From contig DHVZ01000012.1 of NCBI GenBank assembly GCA_002412925.1, positions 1-64,000 of the forward strand: 64,000 nt of DNA, in the 5' to 3' direction. The notes beneath the pieces are model-generated. The model was not told the DNA's origin. It did not search any database and saw nothing but the letters and a program-made list of their open reading frames with translations. A program made the position numbers and the translations under genes. Position 1 is the stretch's first letter; every line of letters begins with the position of its first letter. Source of the DNA: Anaerolineales bacterium UBA5195. Its GTDB lineage: Bacteria > Chloroflexota > Anaerolineae > Anaerolineales > Villigracilaceae. Positions 34,123-41,655 of this stretch are shown piece by piece.

Positions 34123-35040
34123 TTGAACGAACAAACACCGAAACCGCATTACGCCGTTGTTGAGGCGCCTCCGCCTGCCGATACATCGCACATTATAAGG
34201 AAATTCCTGGATATTTCCTACGCCCCGCTTTCCCCGGCGCAAAAACTCGATATTTACCTGCCCGACGAGGGCGTTGGCCCATTCCCGGTCATCATTGCTA
34301 TCCATGGCGGGGCTTTTATGGGCTGTGACAAGGCCGATATGCAGGTTCTGCCGATGCTGGAAGGTCTCAAGCGTGGCTATGCGGTGGTTTCCATTAATTA
34401 TCGTATGAGCGGCGAGGCCCAATTCCCGGCCCTGGTGCATGATGCCAAGGCTGCTGTCCGCTGGGTGCGGGCGAACTCCAAACGTTATAAATTCGACCTG
34501 CAAAGAATAGCCGCCTGGGGCGGCTCGGCGGGCGGTTATCTTGTCACTATGCTGGGCGTCTCTGCCGGAAACCGTGACCTGGAAGACCTAGGCCTAGGAA
34601 ATCCCGAACAACCCTGTCATGTCCAAGCGGTGGTGGCTTGGTACGCGCCGACAAATTTTCTCAAGATGGATGAATACCTGACCGAGAGCGGGCTGCTGCC
34701 TCCGCCCGGATTCCGCCATAACGAAGTCGATTCTCCCGAATCTTTGTTGTTGGGCCAAATCATCACCGAAATCCCTGAGAAAGTGAAAGCGGCCAACCCC
34801 GAAACGTTTATTCGCTCCGATGGGCCGCCTTTCCTGCTCCAGCATGGGACGAAGGACGCAGTTGTGCCAGTCCAGCACTCCATCGAAATGGCCGCCAAAC
34901 TGGAGCAAGCCTGGGGGCCGGACAAGGTCAAGTTGGAACTGCTCGAAGGCGCTGAACATGCCGATGTCCGTTTCGAGACACCCGAAAACGTATCACGGGT
35001 GCTGGATTTCCTGGATAAGCATTTGAAATTTACGAAATAA
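34123..35040 (+). CDS. alpha/beta hydrolase, BD-FAE-like esterase (paralogue 2)
   Basis: 305 residues using a TTG start at 34123, which has AGAGG 9 bases upstream; a longer frame to 34069 has no ribosome site. Catalytic features: HGGAFMG oxyanion motif, nucleophile in GGSAGGYL, acid in TKDAVVPV, His in GAEHADVRF. N-terminal ISYAPLSPAQKLDIYLPDEG is shared almost word for word with the paralogues at 32739 and 51903. Cytoplasmic. It lies upstream of the meta-cleavage genes, consistent with releasing an aromatic or sugar moiety from an ester. Confidence 0.85.
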   Translation: MNEQTPKPHYAVVEAPPPADTSHIIRKFLDISYAPLSPAQKLDIYLPDEGVGPFPVIIAIHGGAFMGCDKADMQVLPMLEGLKRGYAVVSINYRMSGEAQFPALVHDAKAAVRWVRANSKRYKFDLQRIAAWGGSAGGYLVTMLGVSAGNRDLEDLGLGNPEQPCHVQAVVAWYAPTNFLKMDEYLTESGLLPPPGFRHNEVDSPESLLLGQIITEIPEKVKAANPETFIRSDGPPFLLQHGTKDAVVPVQHSIEMAAKLEQAWGPDKVKLELLEGAEHADVRFETPENVSRVLDFLDKHLKFTK

Positions 35041-35068
35041 GCCTTTTTAGAAATGGGCTTTTTCCCCT

Positions 35069-35122
35069 GCATCGAATTACGCGAATTTGACAAAAATTAG
35101 AAAAATTCGGGTAATTCGATGC
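35069..35122. repeat. long inverted repeat before galB
   Basis: GCATCGAATTACGCGAATTT (35069-35088) and AAATTCGGGTAATTCGATGC (35103-35122) form a 20-bp stem with one mismatch and a 14-base loop. No T run. It looks like a dispersed palindromic repeat; it may also process the transcript between esterase and meta-cleavage genes. Confidence 0.75.
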
Positions 35123-35144
35123 CAAGTTATTAAGGAGAATTTTT

Positions 35145-35858
35145 ATGGGTAAAAAACTGCTCGTCATCGGCGCCCACTCCGCCGATTTTGTCTGGCGGGC
35201 GGGCGGGACGATTGCGCTGACCACTTCGCAGGGCGGCAGCGCGATCGTGATTGCGCTCTCATATGGGGAAAGGGGCGAATCCGGCGAATTGTGGAAAGAA
35301 CCTGGCCAAACCATCGAAAACGTCAAACGTATTCGCCACGAACAGGCCAGCGCTGCGGCAGAGATTCTCGGGGCCGAATTCCTCTGCTTCGACCTGGGCG
35401 ATTATCCGCTCACCATCACGGACGAGGTCATGGCGCGGCTGGCTGACCTGTTCCGCGAGATGGAGCCGCACATTGTCCTGACCCACACCCCCATCGACCC
35501 GTTCAACCCCGACCACCCGGTCGCCTGCCAGACCGTACAGAAAGCCCGTTTGCTGGCCTCCGGCGCGGGCGTGGCCAGCGCCTTCAAGAACATCACCCCG
35601 CCCGATCTGTACTTTTTCGAGCCGCACCAGCCGGAATTGTGCGAATTCATGCCCAATACCTTTATCGACATCACCTCCGTCATGGAACTCAAACGCAAGG
35701 CGATGGGTTGTATGCAGGCCCAGAGTTACCTGCAAACCTATTACGCCGAACTCGGTTCGCGGCGCGGCAACCATGCCCGGCGCATCTCCGGCCAGGAGGA
35801 AGTCAAGTTCGCCGAGGCGTTGCAGCGCACCCTGCCCTGGGTGGTGAAAAGCCTATGA
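35145..35858 (+). CDS. galB: 4-oxalomesaconate hydratase (GalB-type PIG-L family)
   Basis: 237 residues after AAGGAG. The opening VIGAHSADFVWRAGGTIAL is the GalB variant of the PIG-L deacetylase motif AHPDDE; His and one Asp are kept, while the other Asp and Glu are changed to Ala and Phe. Further GalB-like blocks: LSYGERGESGELWK, DLGDYPLT, DPFNPDHPVACQ and FFEPHQPELCEF. GalB hydrates 4-oxalomesaconate to 4-carboxy-4-hydroxy-2-oxoadipate in gallate/protocatechuate meta-cleavage. The stop overlaps the next start (ATGA), whose product is the matching aldolase. Confidence 0.88.
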   Translation: MGKKLLVIGAHSADFVWRAGGTIALTTSQGGSAIVIALSYGERGESGELWKEPGQTIENVKRIRHEQASAAAEILGAEFLCFDLGDYPLTITDEVMARLADLFREMEPHIVLTHTPIDPFNPDHPVACQTVQKARLLASGAGVASAFKNITPPDLYFFEPHQPELCEFMPNTFIDITSVMELKRKAMGCMQAQSYLQTYYAELGSRRGNHARRISGQEEVKFAEALQRTLPWVVKSL

Positions 35859-36493
35859 ACAGCGACCAGCTCCAGCGTTTGAATGAACTCGGCGTGGCGA
35901 CCGTTTACGAAGCCTCGGGCCGCGAGGGGCTGATGGATATCCCGCTGATGCAACTCATCTCTGGCAGCCGGGCCGCTGGCCCTGCCCGCACCGTGCTCTG
36001 CGGCCAGGATGACAACCTGATGGTGCATGCCGCCATCGAGCACATCCAGCCTGGAGATGTGGTCATCCTGACCATGCCGGAACCCGCCCCAGTGGCGCTG
36101 GTCGGCGAGTTGCTGGCGACCCAGATCAAGGTGCGGGGCGCGGCGGCTATCCTGGTCGATGCCGCGGTGCGGGATGTCGAGGAGTTGGTCAAACTCGGTT
36201 TGCCGGTCTGGGCGCGCTTCATCCGGGTGAAAGGCGCGACCAAGATCCAGGTCGGTGAACTGAATGTTACGGTTACAGTTGGCGGGGCGAAAATCTCCCC
36301 CTCTGACATTGTAATTTTGGATGCCGATGGGGGAGTCTGCGTTCGGCAGGCGCGGGCGGCGGAGGTCCTAAAAGCTGCCGGGGCTCGTTTCGAGAAGGAA
36401 GCGCGCCTGCGCGAAAAACTCGCCGTCGGGGAAAGATCTTACGACTTGCACGGGCTGCGGGAATTTGTCGAAACCAAACGGAGGAATATATGA
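35855..36493 (+). CDS. galC: 4-carboxy-4-hydroxy-2-oxoadipate aldolase (GalC/LigK, RraA-like fold)
   Basis: 212 residues from ATG at 35855, coupled to galB by ATGA. RraA/HMG-aldolase motifs: ATVYEASGREGLMD, GSRAAGPARTVLC (about 40-52), PGDVVILTMPE, GELLATQIKVRGAAAILVDA and AVRDVEEL with the Arg-Asp pair that positions the metal and substrate. This class II aldolase splits CHA to pyruvate and oxaloacetate. Adjacent mdh and citrate synthase genes would use the oxaloacetate. RraA itself (RNase E inhibitor) is less likely in this context. Confidence 0.88.
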   Translation: MNSDQLQRLNELGVATVYEASGREGLMDIPLMQLISGSRAAGPARTVLCGQDDNLMVHAAIEHIQPGDVVILTMPEPAPVALVGELLATQIKVRGAAAILVDAAVRDVEELVKLGLPVWARFIRVKGATKIQVGELNVTVTVGGAKISPSDIVILDADGGVCVRQARAAEVLKAAGARFEKEARLREKLAVGERSYDLHGLREFVETKRRNI

Positions 36494-37449
36494 ATCCTGA
36501 ACCTGTTTTGGATGTCGCCCACCTGGCACATGTCGAAATGCTGACCCCCAAACTAGATGAGAGCACCCGATTTTTTGTAGATGTGATGGGGATGATTGTA
36601 AGCGACCGCCAGGGCGATTCGGTCTACCTGCGCGGTTGGGATGATTACGAACATCATTCGCTGCAACTGACCGCTTCTCCCCAACCGGGTATCGGTCACT
36701 ACGCCGTTCGCGCCGTCAGCCCGCAGGCGCTCCAGCGGCGGGTGGCGGCGTTGGAGAAAACCGGCCTGGGCCTCGGTTGGAATGAGAAAAATGTCGGGCA
36801 CGGCCCCGCGTATTGTTTCACCGACCCCGATAACCATAAAATGGAAATTTACTACGAAACCGAGTGGTACCAGCCGCCCGAGGAACTGCGCCCGGCGCTC
36901 AAAAACCAGGCTTCGCGACTACCTAATCGCGGGATTGCCCTGCGGCGGCTCGACCACGTCAACCTGCTCGCCGTGGATGTGCGCGCCACCCGGGTTTTCC
37001 TGGAGCAAGCCCTGGGCGCAAAAATGACCGAGCAGATTATTTTCGACGACGGCTCCGAAAAGGCCTCCTGGGTGACCTTCTGCAACAAAACCTACGAAAT
37101 CGCGATTTCCGAGGATTGGTCCGACACCCAGGGCCGCCTGCACCACATCACCTACGCCGTGGACTGCCGCGAGGATGTGCTGCGCGCGGCGGATATTTGC
37201 CTCGAAAGTGGCGTGTTCATCGAAACCGGCCCATCCAAACACGCCATCCAGCAGACGTTTTTCCTGTACGTCTACGAACCGGGCGGCAACCGCTTCGAGA
37301 TTGCCAGCCCCGGCGCGCGTCTGGTGCTGGCCCCTGATTGGAAACCGGTCGTCTGGAGCCAGGCCGAGCGGGAAAAAGGCCAGGCCTGGGGCTTGCCAAC
37401 CATCGAAACATTCCATACTCACGGCACACCGTGGGTGAAAAAGAAGTAG
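36490..37449 (+). CDS. extradiol (catechol 2,3-) dioxygenase, two-domain VOC type
   Basis: 319 residues; ATGA overlap with galC and GGAGG before the ATG. Iron ligands inferred by alignment to XylE spacing: His156 (LDHVNLLA), His218 (LHHITYAV) and Glu270 (YEPGGNRFE), 62 and 52 apart against 61 and 51 in XylE. The conserved second-sphere His251 (SKHAIQQ) is present. The N-terminal domain (LAHVEMLTPKLDESTRFFVD) keeps the VOC fold. It cleaves a catechol-type ring next to the diol using O2 in the cytoplasm. Substrate could be catechol, homoprotocatechuate, protocatechuate or gallate; the GalB/GalC neighbours favour the last two. Confidence 0.9.
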   Translation: MNPEPVLDVAHLAHVEMLTPKLDESTRFFVDVMGMIVSDRQGDSVYLRGWDDYEHHSLQLTASPQPGIGHYAVRAVSPQALQRRVAALEKTGLGLGWNEKNVGHGPAYCFTDPDNHKMEIYYETEWYQPPEELRPALKNQASRLPNRGIALRRLDHVNLLAVDVRATRVFLEQALGAKMTEQIIFDDGSEKASWVTFCNKTYEIAISEDWSDTQGRLHHITYAVDCREDVLRAADICLESGVFIETGPSKHAIQQTFFLYVYEPGGNRFEIASPGARLVLAPDWKPVVWSQAEREKGQAWGLPTIETFHTHGTPWVKKK

Positions 37450-37454
37450 CCGCC

Positions 37455-37835
37455 ATGCCGCACCTGACCCTCGAATACACTGCCAACCTGGAGTTTGAGG
37501 TCCAGCCGCTACTGGCGCGCCTGCACGAGGAACTGGTCGCCACCGGCGCGGTCAACCTGAAGGGCCTCAAAAGCCGCGCCATCCGCCATACCGATTACCG
37601 GATTGCGGATGGCGACCCGGCTTATGCCTTTGTTCACGTTGGCCTGCTTATCCGCGAGGGCCGTCCGGTCGAAATCCAGCAGGAGGCCGCCCGGCGGGTG
37701 CTGGAAGTGCTCAAAGCCACTTTTGGGCAGCGCTTCGAGAGCGGCTATCTCTCGCTCTCGGTTGATATCAAGGAAATGCGCGAAGGGATTGCGCAAACGC
37801 TGCACAACATTCCCGAAAAGGGTAAAAATCCATGA
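37455..37835 (+). CDS. 5-carboxymethyl-2-hydroxymuconate isomerase-like tautomerase
   Basis: 126 residues from ATG at 37455. After Met removal the N-terminal Pro (PHLTLEYTANLEF) would be the catalytic base, as in HpaF/CHMI and the tautomerase superfamily. RHTDYRIADGDPAYAFVHVG and FESGYLSLSVDIKEM match the CHMI layout and length (about 125). CHMI moves a double bond in the homoprotocatechuate pathway; here it could instead play the role of the oxalomesaconate tautomerase GalD, which is not otherwise present. Five bases after the dioxygenase. Confidence 0.88.
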   Translation: MPHLTLEYTANLEFEVQPLLARLHEELVATGAVNLKGLKSRAIRHTDYRIADGDPAYAFVHVGLLIREGRPVEIQQEAARRVLEVLKATFGQRFESGYLSLSVDIKEMREGIAQTLHNIPEKGKNP

Positions 37836-37861
37836 AGGCCCTGGTTGCCGATATACAATGA
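37832..37861 (+). CDS. nine-codon ORF bridging the tautomerase and MFS genes
   Basis: Reads MKALVADIQ then TGA. Its ATG overlaps the tautomerase stop (ATGA) and its stop overlaps the MFS start (ATGA again). The MFS ATG has no ribosome site of its own, so translation may be relayed by reinitiation through this mini-ORF. Alternatively it is the remaining start of a deleted gene, as MKALVADI looks like the start of a larger enzyme. Confidence 0.4.
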   Translation: MKALVADIQ

Positions 37862-39420
37862 AAACGATGGTTCAGAAATACCCTCAGGCGCTTGGGCTGA
37901 TCGCTGTTTTTAGTGCTTACTTCACATCCTTCTTTGCCATGAACACTGTGAATAATGCCATGCCGAGAATCGCGGCTGAGTTGAATGGCATGCAATACTA
38001 TTCCTGGGCTATTGCCATCCCGGCCCTTGTTTCAGCTTTTGCCACGCTTATCTTTGGCAAACTCTCTGATATGTATGGCCGTCGGATCATCCTGTTGGTT
38101 TCGATGGGTTTCATGCTGGTTGGAGTTGTCCTGAGCGCCGTCAGTCAGACATTCGTGCTGCTGGTTGGCGCACTGAGTATTTTGGGGCTCGGAATGGGAG
38201 CCATCCAACCCTTGTGCTTTTCGGTGCTGGGAGACATGTTTGCACCTGCCGAGCGCAGCCAATGGGCCGGGCTACTTAATATTTCTTCCGGGATCACGGC
38301 TTTCATCGGGCCAACGTTAGGGGGCTGGTTCGTTGATAATCTGAGCTGGCGCTATATTTTCTGGCTGGACATACCGCTTATTTTGCTCTCCGCTGGAATT
38401 GTCTTGTTTGGCCTGCCTAAACGCGCTCACGGGAAAACGCACCAGATCGATTTCCTTGGTTCCATCTATCTGGCGCTGGCTTCCACCACCTTGATCCTGG
38501 GATTATCCTGGGCCGGAAGTACTTACCCCTGGCTGTCGTTCCAGATCCTGGGACTGTTGAGTGTTTCGCTGCTCTTCTGGATGCTTTTCCTGCGGACCGA
38601 GTCCGGTGCCGTTGAACCCATGCTAGATCCGCAAGTGTTGACCAACCGCACCTTTCTGACCGCTTCAGCGGCTGCCCTGCTCTCCATATTCGGTTTCACA
38701 GCTGTGGTGGCGTATTATCCCCTTTTCTTTCAGGGAGTGCAGAATGCCAGCGCCACCTTGAGCGGAAAGATCATCACGCCGTTTAGCGTATTTACAGCTT
38801 TCATGGGCATTCCAGCTGGTCTCCTTATTTCCAGAACAAGACGCTATAAGTGGATGTATGTTACAGGGTATGCCATTCTCGTCCTGGTGATGTGGGGGGC
38901 TGTCAGCTTGACCGCTACGACAGCGCTTGCATGGGGATTCGTACTATCAGCCATGGCTGGAATTGGGCTGGGCACTATTCCAACGATCAATGCCCTGGTT
39001 GTGCAGTATGCGGCTCCGAAACGGTTGCTTGGCGTGGCTGTTGGCGGTTTGTATTTTTTCGTGACGATGGGAAAAGCCATCGCACCTGCCTTGTTGGGCT
39101 CATTTATGAATGCAACATATGCCAGAGAATTGGCCACACGCCTGCCACATGTACTGGGAGAATCCTTGGATCTGGCAACTCTTGCTTCAATCAGCAACCC
39201 CCGAGTGCTTTTATCAACAAGTGCTTTTGCAGAACTTCGAAATAATTTTTCCAAAATGGGAGATCAGGGACCAGCTTTTTTCGAGCAGGTGGTTCAAACC
39301 ATCCGATCTTCTCTGGAGGCTGGCTTGAGAGGGGTATTTATTATCGGTGCTGTTACGATGTTAGTATCCTTCCTGCTCATCCTGACTATTCCTGAAATTG
39401 AGCTGGAAGGCCAATCATAA
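37858..39420 (+). CDS. MFS transporter, DHA2/14-helix type
   Basis: 520 residues from ATG at 37858, about 14 hydrophobic segments. MFS motif A-like GKLSDMYGRRIILLVSMGF (about 62-80), motif C region GLLNISSGITAFIGPTLGGW and FVDNLSWRYIFWLDIPL are typical of the EmrB/QacA drug-proton antiporter group. A basic KRAHGKTHQ loop lies mid-protein, and a long extracytoplasmic segment precedes the last helix. In a meta-cleavage operon it could import the aromatic substrate or export a toxic intermediate. Translation likely coupled to the upstream genes. Confidence 0.9.
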   Translation: MKTMVQKYPQALGLIAVFSAYFTSFFAMNTVNNAMPRIAAELNGMQYYSWAIAIPALVSAFATLIFGKLSDMYGRRIILLVSMGFMLVGVVLSAVSQTFVLLVGALSILGLGMGAIQPLCFSVLGDMFAPAERSQWAGLLNISSGITAFIGPTLGGWFVDNLSWRYIFWLDIPLILLSAGIVLFGLPKRAHGKTHQIDFLGSIYLALASTTLILGLSWAGSTYPWLSFQILGLLSVSLLFWMLFLRTESGAVEPMLDPQVLTNRTFLTASAAALLSIFGFTAVVAYYPLFFQGVQNASATLSGKIITPFSVFTAFMGIPAGLLISRTRRYKWMYVTGYAILVLVMWGAVSLTATTALAWGFVLSAMAGIGLGTIPTINALVVQYAAPKRLLGVAVGGLYFFVTMGKAIAPALLGSFMNATYARELATRLPHVLGESLDLATLASISNPRVLLSTSAFAELRNNFSKMGDQGPAFFEQVVQTIRSSLEAGLRGVFIIGAVTMLVSFLLILTIPEIELEGQS

Positions 39421-39437
39421 TAATTTGATGGGGCCGG

Positions 39438-39632
39438 ATGCCCTTGAAACAACCACTCTACCCTTTGCCCGCCGTGGGTTTCAATCGCTTTGACGATGGC
39501 CAGCCCCTGGCCTATTTACAAACCAAGCACGGCTTCACCGTCAAAATCGATATGCCTGGCTTGCGCGGCTTGGCGATCGACAAACTGTACTTCGAAGAGA
39601 AGGCCAAGCTAACTGAAAACGGAGGAAAATAA
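39438..39632 (+). CDS. doubtful small ORF, partly built on an antisense kinase remnant
   Basis: 64 residues, MPLKQPLYPLPAVGFNRFDD at the start, no good ribosome site. The middle of the frame lies antisense to a stretch resembling a histidine-kinase G2 box (39462-39512), so this may be a chance frame. It ends 3 bases before the next lipoprotein gene's ATG, and GGAGG near its end serves that gene. Confidence 0.3.
   Translation: MPLKQPLYPLPAVGFNRFDDGQPLAYLQTKHGFTVKIDMPGLRGLAIDKLYFEEKAKLTENGGK
39462..39512 (-). pseudogene. histidine-kinase C-terminal remnant
   Basis: Reverse-strand translation gives GQGLAIVKAIETHGGQR. The intact kinase at 44015-45067 has GLGLAIVKAIVESHGGQ. At DNA level, about 30 bases match with two or three differences (compare 44108-44140). 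Flanking sequence no longer matches a kinase and a stop occurs just upstream, so this is a short fossil. Confidence 0.5.
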
Positions 39633-39634
39633 AT

Positions 39635-40558
39635 ATGAAAAGATTGATAACAAAACTTTTTGTTCTTTCGCTGGCTTTGTTAATCTGGCTAAGCGCCGCC
39701 GGCTGCGGTTCGTCGAATTTTGCCTCTGTCGCGCCAACCCACAAAAACTTGGCATACGCTACCCTGTCCTCCGCTCAGAAACTGGATTTGTACATCCCGA
39801 CCAGCGGCTCTGGCCCGTTCCCGGTTGTGTTCATGATTCACGGTGGCGGGTTTATGATGGGCGACAAAGCCGATGGTACTGGGCTGGCCGGGGTGGATCA
39901 ATTGTTGGCTGCCGGTTTTGCCGTAGCAAGCATCAATTACCGCTTGAGCGCCGAAGCCCATTTTCCGGCCCAGATTAATGATGCCAAAGCATCTGTTCGC
40001 TTCCTGCGCGCCAACGCCTTGAAATATAATCTTAACCCTGATGAATTCGGCGCGTGGGGCGCTTCGGCGGGGGGGAACCTCGTTGCATTACTCGGCACTA
40101 CCTGTAACGTGGCTGAACTTGAAGGTGTGGAACTTGGCAATGCTGATCAGTCGAGTTGCGTCCAGGCAGTGGTGGATTGGTTTGGGCCGATTGATTTTTT
40201 GAAAATGGACGAGCAGTTTGCTGGCACGAGTTGCGCCCAGAATCATAATGACGCCAGTTCTCCCGAATCCAAACTGATCGGCGCGGCCATCCAGACTGTG
40301 CCGGACAAGGTTAAGCTCACCAACCCGATGAACTACATCACAGCCGATGACGAGCCTTTCTTTATCCAAAACGGTACCGCCGATTGCAACATCCCGCCTG
40401 TCCAGAATAAGGATTTTGCCGATGCACTCAGCGCAGTTATCGGTGCTGAAAAAGTAACCTACATCTCGCTGGATGGAGCCGGTCACGGTGGCAGCCAGTT
40501 CGAAACGGAGGAGAATCTGCATAAGGTTATTGGATTCCTGCATAGATATCTGAAATAG
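39635..40558 (+). CDS. lipoprotein alpha/beta hydrolase, BD-FAE-like esterase (paralogue 3)
   Basis: 307 residues. Signal peptide with lipobox SAAGC (Cys about 27), so it works outside the membrane. HGGGFMMGDK oxyanion motif, nucleophile Ser in GASAGGNL, acid Asp in NGTADCNIPP, and His in GAGHGG. The insert ending TCNVAELEGVELGNADQSSC has paired cysteines. It is very similar, also in DNA, to the hydrolase at 45998, so the two are recent duplicates. Probably an extracellular esterase freeing sugar or aromatic groups before uptake. GGAGG precedes the ATG. Confidence 0.88.
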   Translation: MKRLITKLFVLSLALLIWLSAAGCGSSNFASVAPTHKNLAYATLSSAQKLDLYIPTSGSGPFPVVFMIHGGGFMMGDKADGTGLAGVDQLLAAGFAVASINYRLSAEAHFPAQINDAKASVRFLRANALKYNLNPDEFGAWGASAGGNLVALLGTTCNVAELEGVELGNADQSSCVQAVVDWFGPIDFLKMDEQFAGTSCAQNHNDASSPESKLIGAAIQTVPDKVKLTNPMNYITADDEPFFIQNGTADCNIPPVQNKDFADALSAVIGAEKVTYISLDGAGHGGSQFETEENLHKVIGFLHRYLK

Positions 40559-40662
40559 GCTGGAATTTTACAAGTGTGGTATTCGTAGATTTAACCGGTA
40601 CGAAAGCAACCCAATCTTTGTTCCCGGCAGGCCGAGAACATTCACCTATTTTTAGAGGAAAA

Positions 40663-41598
40663 ATGACAAAAGTATCTATTATCGGCGCTGGCATGACTGG
40701 CGCCACCACCGCCCATTGGCTGGCGGAGCGTGAATTGGCTGATATTGTCCTGATTGATGTGCTTGAAGGCATGCCGCAAGGCAAAGCCCTGGACCTGCTC
40801 GAAGCGCTGCCCATCATCGGGAAGGATGTGGAAATCGTTGGCTCGAACGATTACGAGGCCACCAAAGATTCAGATATCATCGTGATCACAGCTGGGCTGG
40901 CGCGCAAACCTGGCATGAGCCGTGATGACCTGCTGACTGCCAATGCGGCCATCGTCGGCAAGGCAACCACTGAAACCTTGAAATACTCGCCGGATGCCAT
41001 TTATGTTGTGCTGACCAACCCGCTTGACACGATGGCTTACCTGACGATGAAAGTTGGCAACATCCCTGCTCATCGTGTGATCGGCCAGGCTGGGGTCCTC
41101 GATTCGGCCCGCATGCGCGCCTTTGTGGCACTGGAAACCGGCGTTAGCGTGGAGAATATCGATTGCTACGTACTGGGCGGCCATGGCGACGAAATGGTTC
41201 CGCTCACTCGCCACTCCAACATCGCCGGTATCCCGCTCCGTGAGTACCTCCCCACCGATAAGTTGGAAGCCATCGTCAACCGTACCCGCAAAGGCGGCGG
41301 TGAAATTGTCAACCTGCTCAAGACCGGTTCAGCCTACTATGCACCGGCTGCGGCTATCGCTCAAATGGTCGAGGCCATCCTGAAAGACAAGCATCTGATC
41401 GTACCGTGCGCGGCTTACATGCAGGGCGAGTACGGCTTGCAGGATATGTTCTTTGGCGTGCCGGTGCAGCTGGGACGCCAGGGCATTGAGCGCATCGTGG
41501 AATACAAACTGGATCCTGATGAAAAGGCCGCCTTCAAAAAGTCAGCCGCATCGGTGAAAGAGACTATCGACGCCCTCAACAACCTGGTGAAATTGTAA
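40663..41598 (+). CDS. mdh: malate dehydrogenase
   Basis: 311 residues from ATG at 40663 (AGAGGAA upstream); a longer frame to 40576 lacks one. LDH-like MDH motifs: VSIIGAGMTGATTAHWLAER (NAD site), Asp of VLIDVLEGMPQGKALDL near 34, GLARKPGMSRDDLL mobile loop (Arg residues for malate), VLTNPLDTMAYL, GQAGVLDSARMRAFVA and catalytic His in GGHGDEMVPL. Interconverts malate and oxaloacetate. It follows an esterase and precedes citrate synthase in the same direction, linking the oxaloacetate from CHA cleavage to the TCA cycle. Confidence 0.95.
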   Translation: MTKVSIIGAGMTGATTAHWLAERELADIVLIDVLEGMPQGKALDLLEALPIIGKDVEIVGSNDYEATKDSDIIVITAGLARKPGMSRDDLLTANAAIVGKATTETLKYSPDAIYVVLTNPLDTMAYLTMKVGNIPAHRVIGQAGVLDSARMRAFVALETGVSVENIDCYVLGGHGDEMVPLTRHSNIAGIPLREYLPTDKLEAIVNRTRKGGGEIVNLLKTGSAYYAPAAAIAQMVEAILKDKHLIVPCAAYMQGEYGLQDMFFGVPVQLGRQGIERIVEYKLDPDEKAAFKKSAASVKETIDALNNLVKL

Positions 41599-41655
41599 AA
41601 AATTGCAGAGGCGAATCGCCGTTCGCCTTGTATTTATGCTAAAGAGGAGATCGCT

